This document shows positions 37,001-45,869 of a stretch of 64,000 bases of DNA, piece after piece. The DNA comes from Pedobacter fastidiosus (GTDB lineage Bacteria; Bacteroidota; Bacteroidia; Sphingobacteriales; Sphingobacteriaceae): NCBI RefSeq assembly GCF_014306625.1, contig NZ_JACRYL010000010.1:108642-172641 (forward strand), written 5' to 3'. The notes beneath the pieces were generated by a model. The model did not search any database. It saw only the letters and a list, made by a program, of their open reading frames with translations, and was not told the DNA's origin. The position numbers and the translations under genes were made by a program. Numbering within the stretch: the first letter of the stretch is position 1; every line of letters begins with the position of its first letter.

Positions 37001-38111
37001 CGAAATCAGAATTAATGATTTTTACATAACAGAGAATGGCGAGCAGATGATTTCCATCAGTGTGGAAGATGATGGAATTGGAATTCCGAAGGAACAGATA
37101 GATTCTATCTTCAAGAAATTTTTTAAAGTTTCTACACCAGAGCATCAGTACACCAATTTGGGCGGTACAGGAATAGGTTTGGCTTTGGCAAAATCACTGA
37201 CAGAAAAACACGGCGGAGAGTTAAGGGTAGAAAGTAAAGAAGGGGTTAAAACAACTTTTACAATGCTGATTCCATTTAATCAGAATGAGGAGAATCTTGT
37301 TGATGTACAAGAAATTGTAGATGAAACGGAAGGTTTGCAATCTGTTCTTTTGGTAGAAGATGATCCCTCCCTGCTTGATTTTCTTGTTAAAAGTTTCACT
37401 GCTGAAGGTTACCAAATTGTAAAAGCAAAAAATGGGGTAGAAGCCCTTAAACAGTTGGAAAAACATCATGTAGATATTGTAATATCTGATGTAATGATGC
37501 CGATAATGGATGGTGTTGAGCTTTGCAAAACCATTAAAAACGATATTAATTTTAGTCATTTGCCTGTTATCTTGCTTACCGCAAAAACCAATACCGAAGC
37601 AGAAATAGAAGGATTGGAAAGTGGTGCCGATGCCTATATTCCCAAACCATTTAAATGGAAACAGCTTTCCCTAATTATTAAAAATTTATTGGAATTACAG
37701 CTTAAGCTTAAACAACGTTTTGCTCAAAGCCCTTTTGAAAGTACTGATATTTTGATTAGTGGAAATCGGGATAGGAAGTTACTGGAAAAAATTACCAGTA
37801 TTATCGAAGAAAGAATTTCAGATCCTCAGCTCTCCATTGAAGATTTAGGTAGGGAAGTTGGGTTGAGCAGATCGAGTTTGTACAAAAAAATTAAAGCAAA
37901 AACAGGTCATGTTCCCAATGAATTTGTGCGCTTAATTAGATTAAAAACGGCAGCAAAACTTTTGGCGCAACAAGAATATACCATTTCGGAAATTGGTTAT
38001 ATGGTAGGCTTCAATTCGCATTCTTATTTCAGTAAATGCTTTTACACGCAGTTTCTACTAACCCCGACCGAATTTGCAGATAAATACAAAAAAACCAGTA
38101 ATGCAGAATAG
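34086..38111 (+). CDS. Hybrid two-component system regulator (HTCS), second PUL
   Basis: A complete 1341-residue HTCS. In order: signal peptide (to TVAQ), about 14 propeller repeats with IWIGT..GGLN motifs (about 30-690), a Y_Y_Y domain (about 700-785), one membrane helix (about 795-815, IAYFFYLIVFIITAFLL), a histidine kinase with His846 in AMAHEIRTPLSL and ATPase motifs NLLINAFKF and DDGIGIPKE, a receiver with Asp1135 in ISDVMMPIMDG, and a C-terminal AraC-type HTH (about 1240-1335, LSIEDLGREVGLSRSSLYKKI). It would sense oligosaccharides from the glycan handled by the adjacent SusCD and GH43 set. Unlike the first PUL, the regulator is at the 3' end in the same direction, 57 bp after the last enzyme, so it may be partly co-transcribed. 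Confidence 0.96.
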   Translation: MIKKLSRAIALLLFFSLFLLQATVAQKIFFRHYTVTDGLCANTIWDIEQDEQGYMWFGTKYGLSRFDGYNFKSFQYQKGVPESLGNNFIRKIFKYNAKTFWIGTDEGIYIFNLETEKFSLFAPLGHFFINDILRSKNGDIWIATKEKGVYQFQNKTKKLVNFSTSSPSKISSNEVSKLLQDDAGNIWIGTYGQGIDVLNPTNHQLRHYSASSANGKLSSNVILDLYKDGQGDIWIGTMAGGLNVWRKNDDTFKVYQKSAGNSISDNIVRAIYEPKPGFLYLGTEKGLNIFDLKNQRFTVYQNKNNDPFSINDDAVYNVFKDKEGGIWAGTYFGGLNYYHESSLGFEFYYPSGVKNSLSGNAVSAFLETKPGNIWVGTEDGGLNYFNAVDKTFKKFPFSANQDSLSYHNIHALFKDKAGNIWIGMYTGGLNILNPITGKIKRYKSDPSNPNTLSDNSVYSIDEDREGRIWISTISGLNLYDPQKDCFIRIKGKKLEKSCIYQVYQDKDHVIWIATYDNGLIRMDQEKQLTQYAYSKNAGSISSNKIICMLDDDAGNLWLGTDGGGLNVLNKKTGKFKVYEEGNWVKSAVVYGIVKDDSGKMWFSTNNGVFEFDPKSKTKRSFGKWDNLQSQQYNYKAYYKDLSGKLYFGGINGFNAFYPNQVKSMVTTPRISFTNFQLFNKDLDLNAENSPLKKSINYTDEIVLNHDQSVLSIEYASLSFIAPNKIQYAFKMEGFDKNWNNVGSQRKATYTNLPAGDYVFKVKETDELLHDNGKVSTIKVRILPPFYKTNIAYFFYLIVFIITAFLLRKYIYDKERKRNEIKLERLKNKSEQDFYKQKIEFFTAMAHEIRTPLSLIIAPLERLLSKKQTDPESLDQLQVMEENSDRLLTLVNQLLDFRRIESDIFDIHTEPLELIYLVNSIRDRFSPIAIKNGLEFSVSSHFQHLNIEADPEALMKILSNLLINAFKFARKKLEIRINDFYITENGEQMISISVEDDGIGIPKEQIDSIFKKFFKVSTPEHQYTNLGGTGIGLALAKSLTEKHGGELRVESKEGVKTTFTMLIPFNQNEENLVDVQEIVDETEGLQSVLLVEDDPSLLDFLVKSFTAEGYQIVKAKNGVEALKQLEKHHVDIVISDVMMPIMDGVELCKTIKNDINFSHLPVILLTAKTNTEAEIEGLESGADAYIPKPFKWKQLSLIIKNLLELQLKLKQRFAQSPFESTDILISGNRDRKLLEKITSIIEERISDPQLSIEDLGREVGLSRSSLYKKIKAKTGHVPNEFVRLIRLKTAAKLLAQQEYTISEIGYMVGFNSHSYFSKCFYTQFLLTPTEFADKYKKTSNAE

Positions 38112-38239
38112 GTGTGGTTTTTAAAATACGAGTTGAGCAGATTAATGTTTTTTCATTTTATTTTGAAAATGGCTAAGAACTCAATATGATTCAATGAGGA
38201 TTTTCAAAAATTTTATTTACTGAAGTAAAAACATCCAAT

Positions 38240-39856
38240 TTAGATGCTAATGGTTGCTGCACTCTTAAAAATTGGCAAGGTAAACCAAAAAGTAGTACCA
38301 ACGCCGAGTTTGCTATCTACACCTATTTTGCCCAAATGTTTTCTAATAATATCCTCACATATATATAAACCAAGCCCTAAGCCGGAATATGAACTATCGG
38401 CATTATCTACCCTGTAATATCTATCAAATAAATAGGCAAGTTTTTCTGCCCTTATACCAGGGCCCTTATCTATAACCGATAATTTTACGCTGTCTTGCTC
38501 TTGCTCAATCTTAATTGTTATTTCAAAAGATTTTGGTGCATATTTAATCGCATTATTAATGAAATTGGTCACCACCTGTCCAATTCTAATTGCATCAGAA
38601 AATACTTCGACATCCGCATTGCCAATAATATTTATGGAATACCTCGAATCGTTTATCAGGCTGTTGCATGAATCTGTAATACAATCAGATAGACTGCATC
38701 TTTTTTGATTGATCTGAAGCTGTCCCTCTTTTGCCATGCCTGTATTAAGCAGGTCTTCAATAAGTACGTTTACCTTATCAAGACCCTTATTTGCTTGTGA
38801 GATAAGAGCCGGAAATCTAGGAGAGGTGGGGTCGTCCTTAATTTTATCCAACAGTTGTAAAGATAGTTTAAGGCTTGTAATAGGTGTTTTTAATTCGTGA
38901 CTAGCAATGCTGATAAAATCATCTTTCTGCTGTTGCAACAATCTGAGTTCTTGAATATCAGTAGCCGTTCCTATCCACATTCCAATATCGTTGGTTTCAT
39001 TCATAATAGGCATTAATCTGATTAAGTGCCATCTATATTCCCCATCCGATCGTAGGATGCGACTCTGAAATTCTCCTCCAATTTTTCCATCAAGAATTGA
39101 AGTAAAAAGACCAAAACTTATTTTCAAATCTGCCTTATGTATTAAGCTATTGATTTTTAATAGGTCATTGTTTTTTTCTTGAAAACCAGTATAATCGAAC
39201 CAACGCCTGTTAAAGAAAATGATCTTGCCTTTCAAGGTATTTGTCCAAGCAATTTGCGGAATGGTTTCCATCATGCTTCTAAATTGATGTTCGCTTTCTG
39301 CCAGTGCTTTTGTACGGTTTTCTACACGAATTTCAAGATCTTGATTCAGCTGAAAAAGTTCTAAGTTTATCAATTCTACTTTTTCCCGTTCAGCAATCAA
39401 TAAACGATTTGAGATTAGAAGTTCTTGAGTCTGAATCCTAAGCTTTTCATCTGTTAATAATTTTTCCTTTTGTTCTAATACATCTTTCAGCGCCCTATTA
39501 ATCTTTATTGGGAGCGTAAATAATTTATTTTTAGATACATAATCAGTTACGCCATCTTTGATTAACTCTACCGCATTTTCCTCACCAATTACTCCAGATA
39601 CGATAATGAAAGGGATGGAAGGATATTTGTTCTGCTTAATTCTGAAAGCCGTTACGGCATCAAACGCAGGTAGCGAATAATCTGAAAGAATAATATCGGG
39701 GATGAAAGATAACAAAGCATCCTCAAATGAAGAACGAGTATGAACAATTTCTGCACTAAATGTGATACCCGATTTCTTGATCTCGCGGAGAAGCAAATCA
39801 GCGTCACTTTTGTTGTCTTCAACAATTAGAATTTTTAAGGGATTGGGCATTGGCAT
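38240..39856 (-). CDS. Hybrid signalling protein: receiver-PAS-histidine kinase
   Basis: A 538-residue soluble protein: N-terminal receiver (about 6-125, Asp59 in IILSDYSLPAFDA), coiled coil (about 125-190), PAS domain (about 190-305, ETIPQIAWTNTLKGKIIFFNRRW), HisKA with His320 in FISIASHELKTPI, and ATPase with NFINNAIKYAP, DKGPGIR and GLGLGLYICEDII. No membrane segment is seen, so it reads a cytoplasmic or partner-derived signal. It is the last gene of a three-gene operon, 2 bp after the receiver protein, and probably receives phosphate through its own receiver from the first kinase. Confidence 0.93.
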   Translation of the reverse strand: MPMPNPLKILIVEDNKSDADLLLREIKKSGITFSAEIVHTRSSFEDALLSFIPDIILSDYSLPAFDAVTAFRIKQNKYPSIPFIIVSGVIGEENAVELIKDGVTDYVSKNKLFTLPIKINRALKDVLEQKEKLLTDEKLRIQTQELLISNRLLIAEREKVELINLELFQLNQDLEIRVENRTKALAESEHQFRSMMETIPQIAWTNTLKGKIIFFNRRWFDYTGFQEKNNDLLKINSLIHKADLKISFGLFTSILDGKIGGEFQSRILRSDGEYRWHLIRLMPIMNETNDIGMWIGTATDIQELRLLQQQKDDFISIASHELKTPITSLKLSLQLLDKIKDDPTSPRFPALISQANKGLDKVNVLIEDLLNTGMAKEGQLQINQKRCSLSDCITDSCNSLINDSRYSINIIGNADVEVFSDAIRIGQVVTNFINNAIKYAPKSFEITIKIEQEQDSVKLSVIDKGPGIRAEKLAYLFDRYYRVDNADSSYSGLGLGLYICEDIIRKHLGKIGVDSKLGVGTTFWFTLPIFKSAATISI

Positions 39857-39858
39857 GT

Positions 39859-40299
39859 TTAGCTTGGAGGCTGATTAAGGATCATCCAATAAAGACCAAT
39901 TTCTTTAATCGCATTGAAGAAGTTATCGCTATCAACTGGTTTTACAATGTAACTATTTGCACCAAGTGCAAAGCATTTTTCAACGTCAGGACCTTCGTTT
40001 GAGGAGGTAAGCATCACAACTGGGATTGACCTGAGCTGTGGATCTGACTTTAATTTTTCTAAAACCTGAATGCCCGAAACCTTTGGCATTTTAACATCTA
40101 AAAGTATTAATTTAGGTAAATCAGCACTATTTCTACTGCTGTAAATTCCTTTGCAGTAAAAAAAGTCAAGTGCTTCAGCACCATCAGTTAAATGATGGAG
40201 TTTGTTGGTAAACCCACTTTTTTTAAGAGCTCTTATTGTAAGAATTGCATCGTCCGTACTGTCTTCTACAAATAAAATTTCAATATTATCGTAATTCAT
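39859..40299 (-). CDS. Response regulator, Rcp1-type single receiver
   Basis: A 146-residue receiver with the longer loop typical of Rcp1-like regulators paired with phytochrome-type kinases (LTDGAEALDFFYCKGIYSSRN). Acidic pair in FVEDSTDD, phospho-acceptor Asp68 in LILLDVKMPKVSG, Thr/Ser position in MLTSS and conserved Lys in YIVKPV. It sits between the two kinases with gaps of 14 and 2 bp, so it is most likely the phosphate shuttle between them. Confidence 0.95.
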   Translation of the reverse strand: MNYDNIEILFVEDSTDDAILTIRALKKSGFTNKLHHLTDGAEALDFFYCKGIYSSRNSADLPKLILLDVKMPKVSGIQVLEKLKSDPQLRSIPVVMLTSSNEGPDVEKCFALGANSYIVKPVDSDNFFNAIKEIGLYWMILNQPPS

Positions 40300-40313
40300 A
40301 TTTTCTATTTTTT

Positions 40314-41495
40314 TTATGCTTTATGCAAGCTAAAGTGGAAACAGGTTCCCTCCGTTAATTTTGATTCGGCCCAGATGGTACCGTTGTGGCGATGGATTAT
40401 TTTTTGAACAATGGCAAGACCTATTCCTGTACCTTCAAATTCTTCTTGAGAATGCAAGCGTTGGAATACACCAAAAAGTTTATCGTAATATTGCATATCA
40501 AAGCCAGCACCTTCATCTTTAATGTAATACGTAACTTGGTTTCCCTTTAAAGATGCTCCAATTTCTATGCGGGTTTCTTTTTTATGGCTGGAGTATTTAA
40601 TCGCGTTGGAAATTAGATTAATCCAAACTTGTTTAATTAAAGATTTATCCCCTTTAGCTGATGGAAGTAATTTGATGTCGAATTTTGGAATATTTTCATT
40701 TTCAGTAGGCAATATTTCTGCAATTACTTCTCCCAACAACTCATCCATATTAACAGTAGAGAATGTAACTTCCTTTCTGCCGAGTTTTGAAAAAGCCAAG
40801 AGATCATCAATAAGTTCACCCATTTTTTTAGAATTATGGATGATAGATTGTAGAACCAATTCCCCATCTGCATCAAAGCTTTCGCCGTAATCTTCTACTA
40901 ATATTTTTGTGTACCCATTAATGGCTCTGATGGGGGCTCGTAGATCGTGCGATACCGAATAAGAAAAAGACTCTAATTCTTTATTGGCCGCCAACAACTG
41001 TGCAGTACGTTCAGTTACCTTTTGTTCCAATTCCTCATTTAGTACCCTTATGTCATCTTCAGCTTTCTTTAATTCTCGGTTGGCGGTTAACAACTCCACT
41101 GCTCTTTTCTCTTTTTCCTTATTCTGAAAAGCAAGTTCTTTATTTGCTAATACGAGTTCAGAAGCTCTCTTTTCCTTTTCTTCGTTTTGAAAAATCAGCT
41201 CTCTGTTTGCAATAATAAGTTCCTGAGCTCTCTTTTCTTTCTCTTCATTTTGAAACGCAAGTTCTTTATTTGCAATAACCAACTCTGCAGCTCTATCTTC
41301 CTTTTCCGAATTTTGAAAGATTAACTCTTTATTGGCAATTACCAATTCTGCTGCTCTGTTCTTTTTTTCGCTAGTTTGATAAAGCAGTTCCTTGTTCGCA
41401 ATGTTAAGCTCTGCAGCTCTATTTTCCTTTTCCTCGTTCTGAAAAGCAATTTCCTTATTTGCGATGATCAGCTTATCTGAATCATTTTTTGTCAT
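40314..41495 (-). CDS. Soluble histidine kinase with seven-repeat coiled-coil N-terminus
   Basis: A 393-residue kinase with no membrane helix and no recognisable sensor domain. Residues 5-146 consist of about six and a half 21-residue repeats (Arg at 26, 47, 68, 89, 110 and 131) of the pattern RAxELxIANKELxFQNxEKE, three heptads each, which must form a long coiled coil. A phytochrome-type HisKA follows with His183 in SVSHDLRAPIRAINGYTKI, then an ATPase domain with NLISNAIKYSS and DEGAGFD and the G-box GTGIGLAIV. It heads the three-gene signalling operon. With no sensor of its own, it may be activated through its coiled coil by a partner. Confidence 0.93.
   Translation of the reverse strand: MTKNDSDKLIIANKEIAFQNEEKENRAAELNIANKELLYQTSEKKNRAAELVIANKELIFQNSEKEDRAAELVIANKELAFQNEEKEKRAQELIIANRELIFQNEEKEKRASELVLANKELAFQNKEKEKRAVELLTANRELKKAEDDIRVLNEELEQKVTERTAQLLAANKELESFSYSVSHDLRAPIRAINGYTKILVEDYGESFDADGELVLQSIIHNSKKMGELIDDLLAFSKLGRKEVTFSTVNMDELLGEVIAEILPTENENIPKFDIKLLPSAKGDKSLIKQVWINLISNAIKYSSHKKETRIEIGASLKGNQVTYYIKDEGAGFDMQYYDKLFGVFQRLHSQEEFEGTGIGLAIVQKIIHRHNGTIWAESKLTEGTCFHFSLHKA
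41058..41483 (-). repeat. 63-bp tandem coding repeats in the kinase gene
   Basis: About six and a half in-frame copies of a 63-bp unit encode the 21-residue repeats at the kinase N-terminus. Copies differ at many third positions and some residues, so the array is not freshly expanded, but unit number could still vary between strains by slippage or recombination. Confidence 0.85.
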
Positions 41496-41645
41496 GTTGT
41501 GGTATAAAAGACAGTGAATTTTAAGGAAAGAGATGTGAAAAGATCAGATGACTGCCCGGGAGTTTTTATAAAGCTAACATAATATTCTCATCTATTGCAT
41601 TAATATTAAAATACAAGCATTAGCACTTTCCTCCAAACTAATCTA

Positions 41646-43018
41646 ATGTTAAATTGTTTATTGTTATATCTATCAAAATTGGAAAATTCAAGGCCACAGG
41701 ATCTTGCCATCCTGGTTCAAAATAAACTTAAACTTACCATAAGTGCATTGCAGGTGCCAGAGCTTACAGTGCTCGAAAACCTGTTCGATTGTTTATATTT
41801 TTCAAGCATGTGTAAAGAGGAAAGCGAACTGATCAAAGTAACGGTTACCTTTATAGATCCTGCAAACCCAGATCCAAATCCGCCAAAATATAAGGTGCCC
41901 GAAAGGTGGAGTTGTGTTGCTTTTGAGAAACAGATCCCATTAGTTTCAAAATCACTTGCCAAATTGTCTAAAGCCGCCGATCCTTCGAGTTCGTCTTTGG
42001 CGGTTTATTACGATCAAAGCGGAAATCTCTTTATATGGGGCATGATAGATCAGGCGATGCATTATCAGAATTTTCTCAACTACGAATCGGATACGGATTC
42101 TGAACAGCCCTGACTATTTCAGGTTTCTATTAGCGATATTGGAACGCTGAATGTTCTTTTTGATTATGAGTTACTCGCAACCCTAAAGCACAATATACTT
42201 GTTAAACGCTATTTGGATGTATTAACCATCGGGCCTATTTCAAAAATATTAAGGAAAAATGCAGACTTTTTAAAGCTCGAGTTGAGAGCATATATTGAAA
42301 AGGCACATCCTTCAGAAAATTATGCGGATTGGGAAGATTTTTTGGATAACCTTTGGATTCAGACCTTCTCTAGATTGTGTTAAAAATTCAAAATTACCAG
42401 CACGGCGGTGCGATACTAATAGCCGATGATAGCGCAGATTTGGATGTTAAGTACCGAATTAATTATCAGCGCCTTACTTTAGCGATGGTTTCACATGCCA
42501 AGGCTTCTATTGATAACTTTGTGTCTGAAACCGCTATTGAACATGAATTTAATGGTGGCAAAAGATCGGTTAGCAAAAATTTTTATTTAACAGAATCTTA
42601 CTCTTTCTACGATAAAAAGGGCACAGCCGATGAAATAAAGGGCGCCATAAGTTTTATAGCCTCCCAAAGCTGTGTTGATGGTATGGTGCTTTTTAACCGA
42701 AGAATGGAAACCAATGGCTTTGGTGCCGTATTGCGGGCGAAGAAAATGCCTCGAAAAATTTATATTTCCGCTACTTCTACCGCTACTCCAAAATCATTAA
42801 GTCCGCATGATCCGAGGCATTATGGCACAAGGCACAGATCTATGATAGCGTATTGTTGGAGCCATCCTTCGTCTCTCGGATTGGTCATTTCTCAAGATGG
42901 TGAAATCCGGGCATTTTCAAAAATCGAAAATAAACTGATTATGTGGGAAAATATTAAAACACAGCAATACCTAACCAACAAATCGCAAAGGCGCAAAAAT
43001 ATCAGAAAAAGTTCTTAG
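41646..43018 (+). pseudogene. Broken DACNV-type sensor domain gene (stop codon plus frame slip)
   Basis: Read as one gene this encodes about 457 residues matching the probable sensor domain DACNV: the N-terminal half carries RWSCVAFEKQIPLVSKSLAKL and GNLFIWGMIDQAMHYQNF; the C-terminal half carries QNYQHGGAILIAD, VDGMVLFNRRMETNGFGAVL, SATSTATP, DPRHYGTRHRSMIAYCW and LGLVISQDGEIRAFSKIENKLIMWENIK. Two lesions break it. A TGA at 42111-42113 interrupts the frame after SEQP, with clear homology continuing directly in frame (LFQVSISDIGTL); a GGA to TGA change would explain it. Then the frame slips by one base at 42374-42380 (SRLC to LKIQ), as if one T were missing. The two open pieces are 41646-42113 and 42377-43018. 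Likely a true pseudogene; it lies beside a kinase operon and a Crp regulator. Confidence 0.8.
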
Positions 43019-43041
43019 TTTAATTCTACGGCTTAATCCAA

Positions 43042-43674
43042 TTAGGCCACTTTATCAATCAGTTTTAAAGAAGTATCAATTTCCCTTTTTCTAATTCTAC
43101 TTAGAGTTTCCAATCTAATCGAGAGGTAACTTGCAACATAGCGAAGTGGAATTTGGCTCAGAAGGATTTGGTTATCCAACAACAATTGTTTGTAGCGATC
43201 TGATGCTCTTGTTATTCTTGCCAAAATAGATCTTTGCGAGGCGCCAAAATATTGAAGTGCAAGTACTTTCCTGCCAATTATATTTGATTCAGGATATTGA
43301 TTGTAAATTCTATCGATAAATGAATGAGGTATGCAAACCAAGATGCAATCTTCCAAAGCCTGAAGATATTCTTGAGAAGAAAGACCACCCTCATTTAGAT
43401 TTGGGATTGTACCAATAATTTGATTTTTAAAAGCAAACCATGTTGTAATGTCTTTACCACTGTCTCTAATAAATCCACGGGCTGTGCCTGTAACAATATA
43501 ATATAAGAACAGGTTATTATCTAGAGGCGAATGTATGTACTTGCTTTTTTTTATTTTGGATACAATGCAATGTTGTCGATATTCAGAAGCGAGGCTTTCA
43601 GATAATTCATGGTATTGCCCTAAATAAGAAAGTAGAAGGGAAATTGCCAATTGATCTTCGTCTTTATAACTCAT
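43042..43674 (-). CDS. Crp/Fnr-family transcriptional regulator
   Basis: The ORF opens at 43743, but Met at 43674 (MSYKDEDQLAISLLLSYL) gives a normal N-terminus and 210 residues. The N-terminal cyclic-nucleotide-binding-type beta roll (about 15-125) includes LYYIVTGTARGFIRDSGKDITTWFAF; the C-terminus has a helix-turn-helix typical of Bacteroidota Crp relatives (IPLRYVASYLSIRLETLSRIRK). The ligand is unknown; residues expected for cAMP binding are not evident. It is transcribed away from the PAS-AraC gene and ends 23 bp from the broken DACNV gene. Confidence 0.9.
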   Translation of the reverse strand: MSYKDEDQLAISLLLSYLGQYHELSESLASEYRQHCIVSKIKKSKYIHSPLDNNLFLYYIVTGTARGFIRDSGKDITTWFAFKNQIIGTIPNLNEGGLSSQEYLQALEDCILVCIPHSFIDRIYNQYPESNIIGRKVLALQYFGASQRSILARITRASDRYKQLLLDNQILLSQIPLRYVASYLSIRLETLSRIRKREIDTSLKLIDKVA

Positions 43675-43743
43675 GAGGATTTCGTCTAAATTAAATTTAA
43701 GGGAACAAATTGCAATGGCGAAAGCAGAGCGCAGAGCACTCAA

Positions 43744-43904
43744 AAGTCAACTATTTTACATTTACAATACTGCCCGATTAGTGTGCTAGCCTGACAAAAT
43801 TTGGTTTGTTGCACTCCATTTTAAAAAAATGAAAAAAGGATGGCATAGATGTTCACTTGGAACTTTGTATTTTACCCATCTAATCCCAGTAGAAAAGAAG
43901 ATTA
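43744..43904. promoter_or_regulatory. Divergent intergenic region between Crp and PAS-AraC genes
   Basis: This short region (from the Crp start at 43674 to the AraC start at 43905, 230 bp in all) must contain both promoters. No clear operator or promoter consensus was recognised. Confidence 0.4.
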
Positions 43905-44741
43905 ATGCCTAAACCATCCAATAACGCTCCTTTTGATTTGGAATATTTTTTTGAATTATCGCCAGATTTGCTTTGTGTAGCAGGTTATGATGGCTATTTT
44001 AAAAAAATTAACCCAGCCGTATCCAAAACTTTAGGCTATAGCAACGAAGAACTATTGGCGGCTCCAATTAATTCTTTCGTTCATCCTGCCGATAAGGAGC
44101 GTACCGGAAAAAGTAGAGATGGATTGCGGAAAGGCGAGGCGCTTTTACGTTTCGAAAATAGATATCTAGCGAAAGATGGAACTGCAGTATGGCTCTCTTG
44201 GACATCAATTCCGATAGAGCGTGATCGTGTGGTTTTTGCCATTGCGAAAGACATAACCTATAGGAAACAATTTGAGGAGTATGAACGGATTTCTGTGATC
44301 CTAATGCGCCTCAATACGGAACAAATTCAAAACTTTAAAATTCGTACACACGGTGTAAGCGAGGTAACTAAAAGTGAAGATCATAATCTGCAAAATTCCC
44401 AAGTAACAAGTCAGCCATCAGAATCTGATCAAACTTGGCTTAATGGTTTCGAAACTATTGTAAGAAAAAATATAGGCAAGCATGATTTAACCTTGAGTTT
44501 TATTGGTAGTGAAATGGCCATTAGCGAACGCCAATTATTTAGGCAGATTAATAGAATTTTGGGCATCACACCAAATAATTTAATCCGCATAATTAGGTTG
44601 CAAATGGCATGGGAAGCTATTGCTACTGGAAAATACCGAACTATAATGGAGATTGCTAACTTAGCAGGTTACAGCTCTAGGGCGTACTTCAAAAAACTTT
44701 TCGAACAGGTTTATGGGATAGATGTTGGCGAACTTATCTAG
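43905..44741 (+). CDS. PAS-domain AraC-family transcriptional regulator
   Basis: A 278-residue soluble regulator. The N-terminal PAS domain (about 8-125) is clear from ELSPDLLCVAGYDGYFKKINPAVSKTLGYSNEELL and FVIAKDIT-type ending (here FAIAKDITYRK). A linker of ~45 polar residues leads to the AraC-type DNA-binding domain (about 180-278) with LTLSFIGSEMAISERQLFRQINRILG and TIMEIANLAGYSSRAYFKKLF. A direct PAS-AraC fusion lets a small-molecule or redox signal control DNA binding without a kinase. The target is unknown; the nearest candidates are the divergent Crp gene and the signalling block. Confidence 0.92.
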   Translation: MPKPSNNAPFDLEYFFELSPDLLCVAGYDGYFKKINPAVSKTLGYSNEELLAAPINSFVHPADKERTGKSRDGLRKGEALLRFENRYLAKDGTAVWLSWTSIPIERDRVVFAIAKDITYRKQFEEYERISVILMRLNTEQIQNFKIRTHGVSEVTKSEDHNLQNSQVTSQPSESDQTWLNGFETIVRKNIGKHDLTLSFIGSEMAISERQLFRQINRILGITPNNLIRIIRLQMAWEAIATGKYRTIMEIANLAGYSSRAYFKKLFEQVYGIDVGELI

Positions 44742-44751
44742 TGCAGAGCAT

Positions 44752-45852
44752 TTATCCTGAGGTAATTTTTAAACCAGAATCCATTATCTTTCTTAGTTTT
44801 TTGCGGATTGGGAGATCAATAAAAATAAGAACTACAAAAGCAAAAGCGATTAGTGCAACAACGCCAATTGCCATTACAGGAATCATCTCATTCATCGTTG
44901 GTTTTTTGCTTTCTACATAACTCATAAACACCCATATAAATGGATAATGAACCATGTATAGTGGGTATGAAATTTCGCCTGAAAAACGGCAGATCCAACT
45001 CGATTTTTTCGCCAAGCTTACTCCAGCACCAAGAGCAATGAGGAAAGGAAAAAATAAAACAATGACCAATGGATCTATAATAAAATTGAATTTTTCTGAA
45101 AATGGAATAAGAAAGGCCAAAATCAATAGTATGCCAATTGTTGCAAAACCAAGTTTAGAAGGAATTTTCCATTTTGAACGATAGATAAGAATACCCGCTA
45201 AAAAGGAAAAAAACACTCTTGCTCCACCACCAAAAAAATTATCGCCTCCCCAGCCAACAGACAGATTTCCTGATTTAAAGGCTTCGTATCCAAGCAAAAT
45301 TGCAGCTAGAATTGTTAAAAACCATAACACTTTATTTTTTAGCTTAATTAAAACAAATGCATAAACTAGGTTAGCTACATATTCCCAAAAAAGTGACCAA
45401 GTTGGTGGGTTAAGATGAAAAAAGTTGAAATATCGTTCATGAACAAGCGCATATGGAATCATTAAACAAGAAGCCACAAACATCCAAAAACTTCTACCTA
45501 TGTAAGCATTGAATAAGTTGCTCATAGGATCGAAAGCAAAAGCAACCAGCCCTATAATCGAGCCAATGATAACCAAAGGATGTAATCGAATCAATCGAAT
45601 TTTGAAAAAGTTCATCAAGCCAATGCTTTTCAGTTTCTGATCATAAGCGTAGGCAATTACAAAACCAGAAAGACAGAAGAAGAAATCTACTGCTAAATAA
45701 GCATGTGCAATAAAATTTTCTTTATAATCTGGAACGGCAATCTCCATAAAATGAAATATAACTACCGCAACAGCAGCAAGGCCACGAAGACCATCTAGAA
45801 TTTCAAAATGAGGCTTTGTAAAAATTACGGGTTGTGAGGAGGTTTTGTGCAT
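44752..45852 (-). CDS. Acyltransferase 3 family membrane protein
   Basis: A 366-residue integral membrane protein with about ten helices. The family's N-terminal signature is present: EILDGLRGLAAVAVVIFHF, with the catalytic-type His in IFHF, and AVDFFFCLSGFVIAYAYDQK. Members transfer acetyl or other acyl groups to extracytoplasmic carbohydrates (OafA/NodX-type). It starts 17 bp after the end of the frameshifted rhamnosidase-like gene, so it is in the same operon. Possible role: O-acylation of a surface polysaccharide; substrate unknown. Confidence 0.93.
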   Translation of the reverse strand: MHKTSSQPVIFTKPHFEILDGLRGLAAVAVVIFHFMEIAVPDYKENFIAHAYLAVDFFFCLSGFVIAYAYDQKLKSIGLMNFFKIRLIRLHPLVIIGSIIGLVAFAFDPMSNLFNAYIGRSFWMFVASCLMIPYALVHERYFNFFHLNPPTWSLFWEYVANLVYAFVLIKLKNKVLWFLTILAAILLGYEAFKSGNLSVGWGGDNFFGGGARVFFSFLAGILIYRSKWKIPSKLGFATIGILLILAFLIPFSEKFNFIIDPLVIVLFFPFLIALGAGVSLAKKSSWICRFSGEISYPLYMVHYPFIWVFMSYVESKKPTMNEMIPVMAIGVVALIAFAFVVLIFIDLPIRKKLRKIMDSGLKITSG

Positions 45853-45869
45853 AAAATAAATTTTCAGGG

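Noticed and set aside
42111..42113. Programmed readthrough of the TGA in the DACNV gene
   Set aside because: The same gene also has a frame slip 260 bp later, and no recoding signal was recognised, so decay is simpler.
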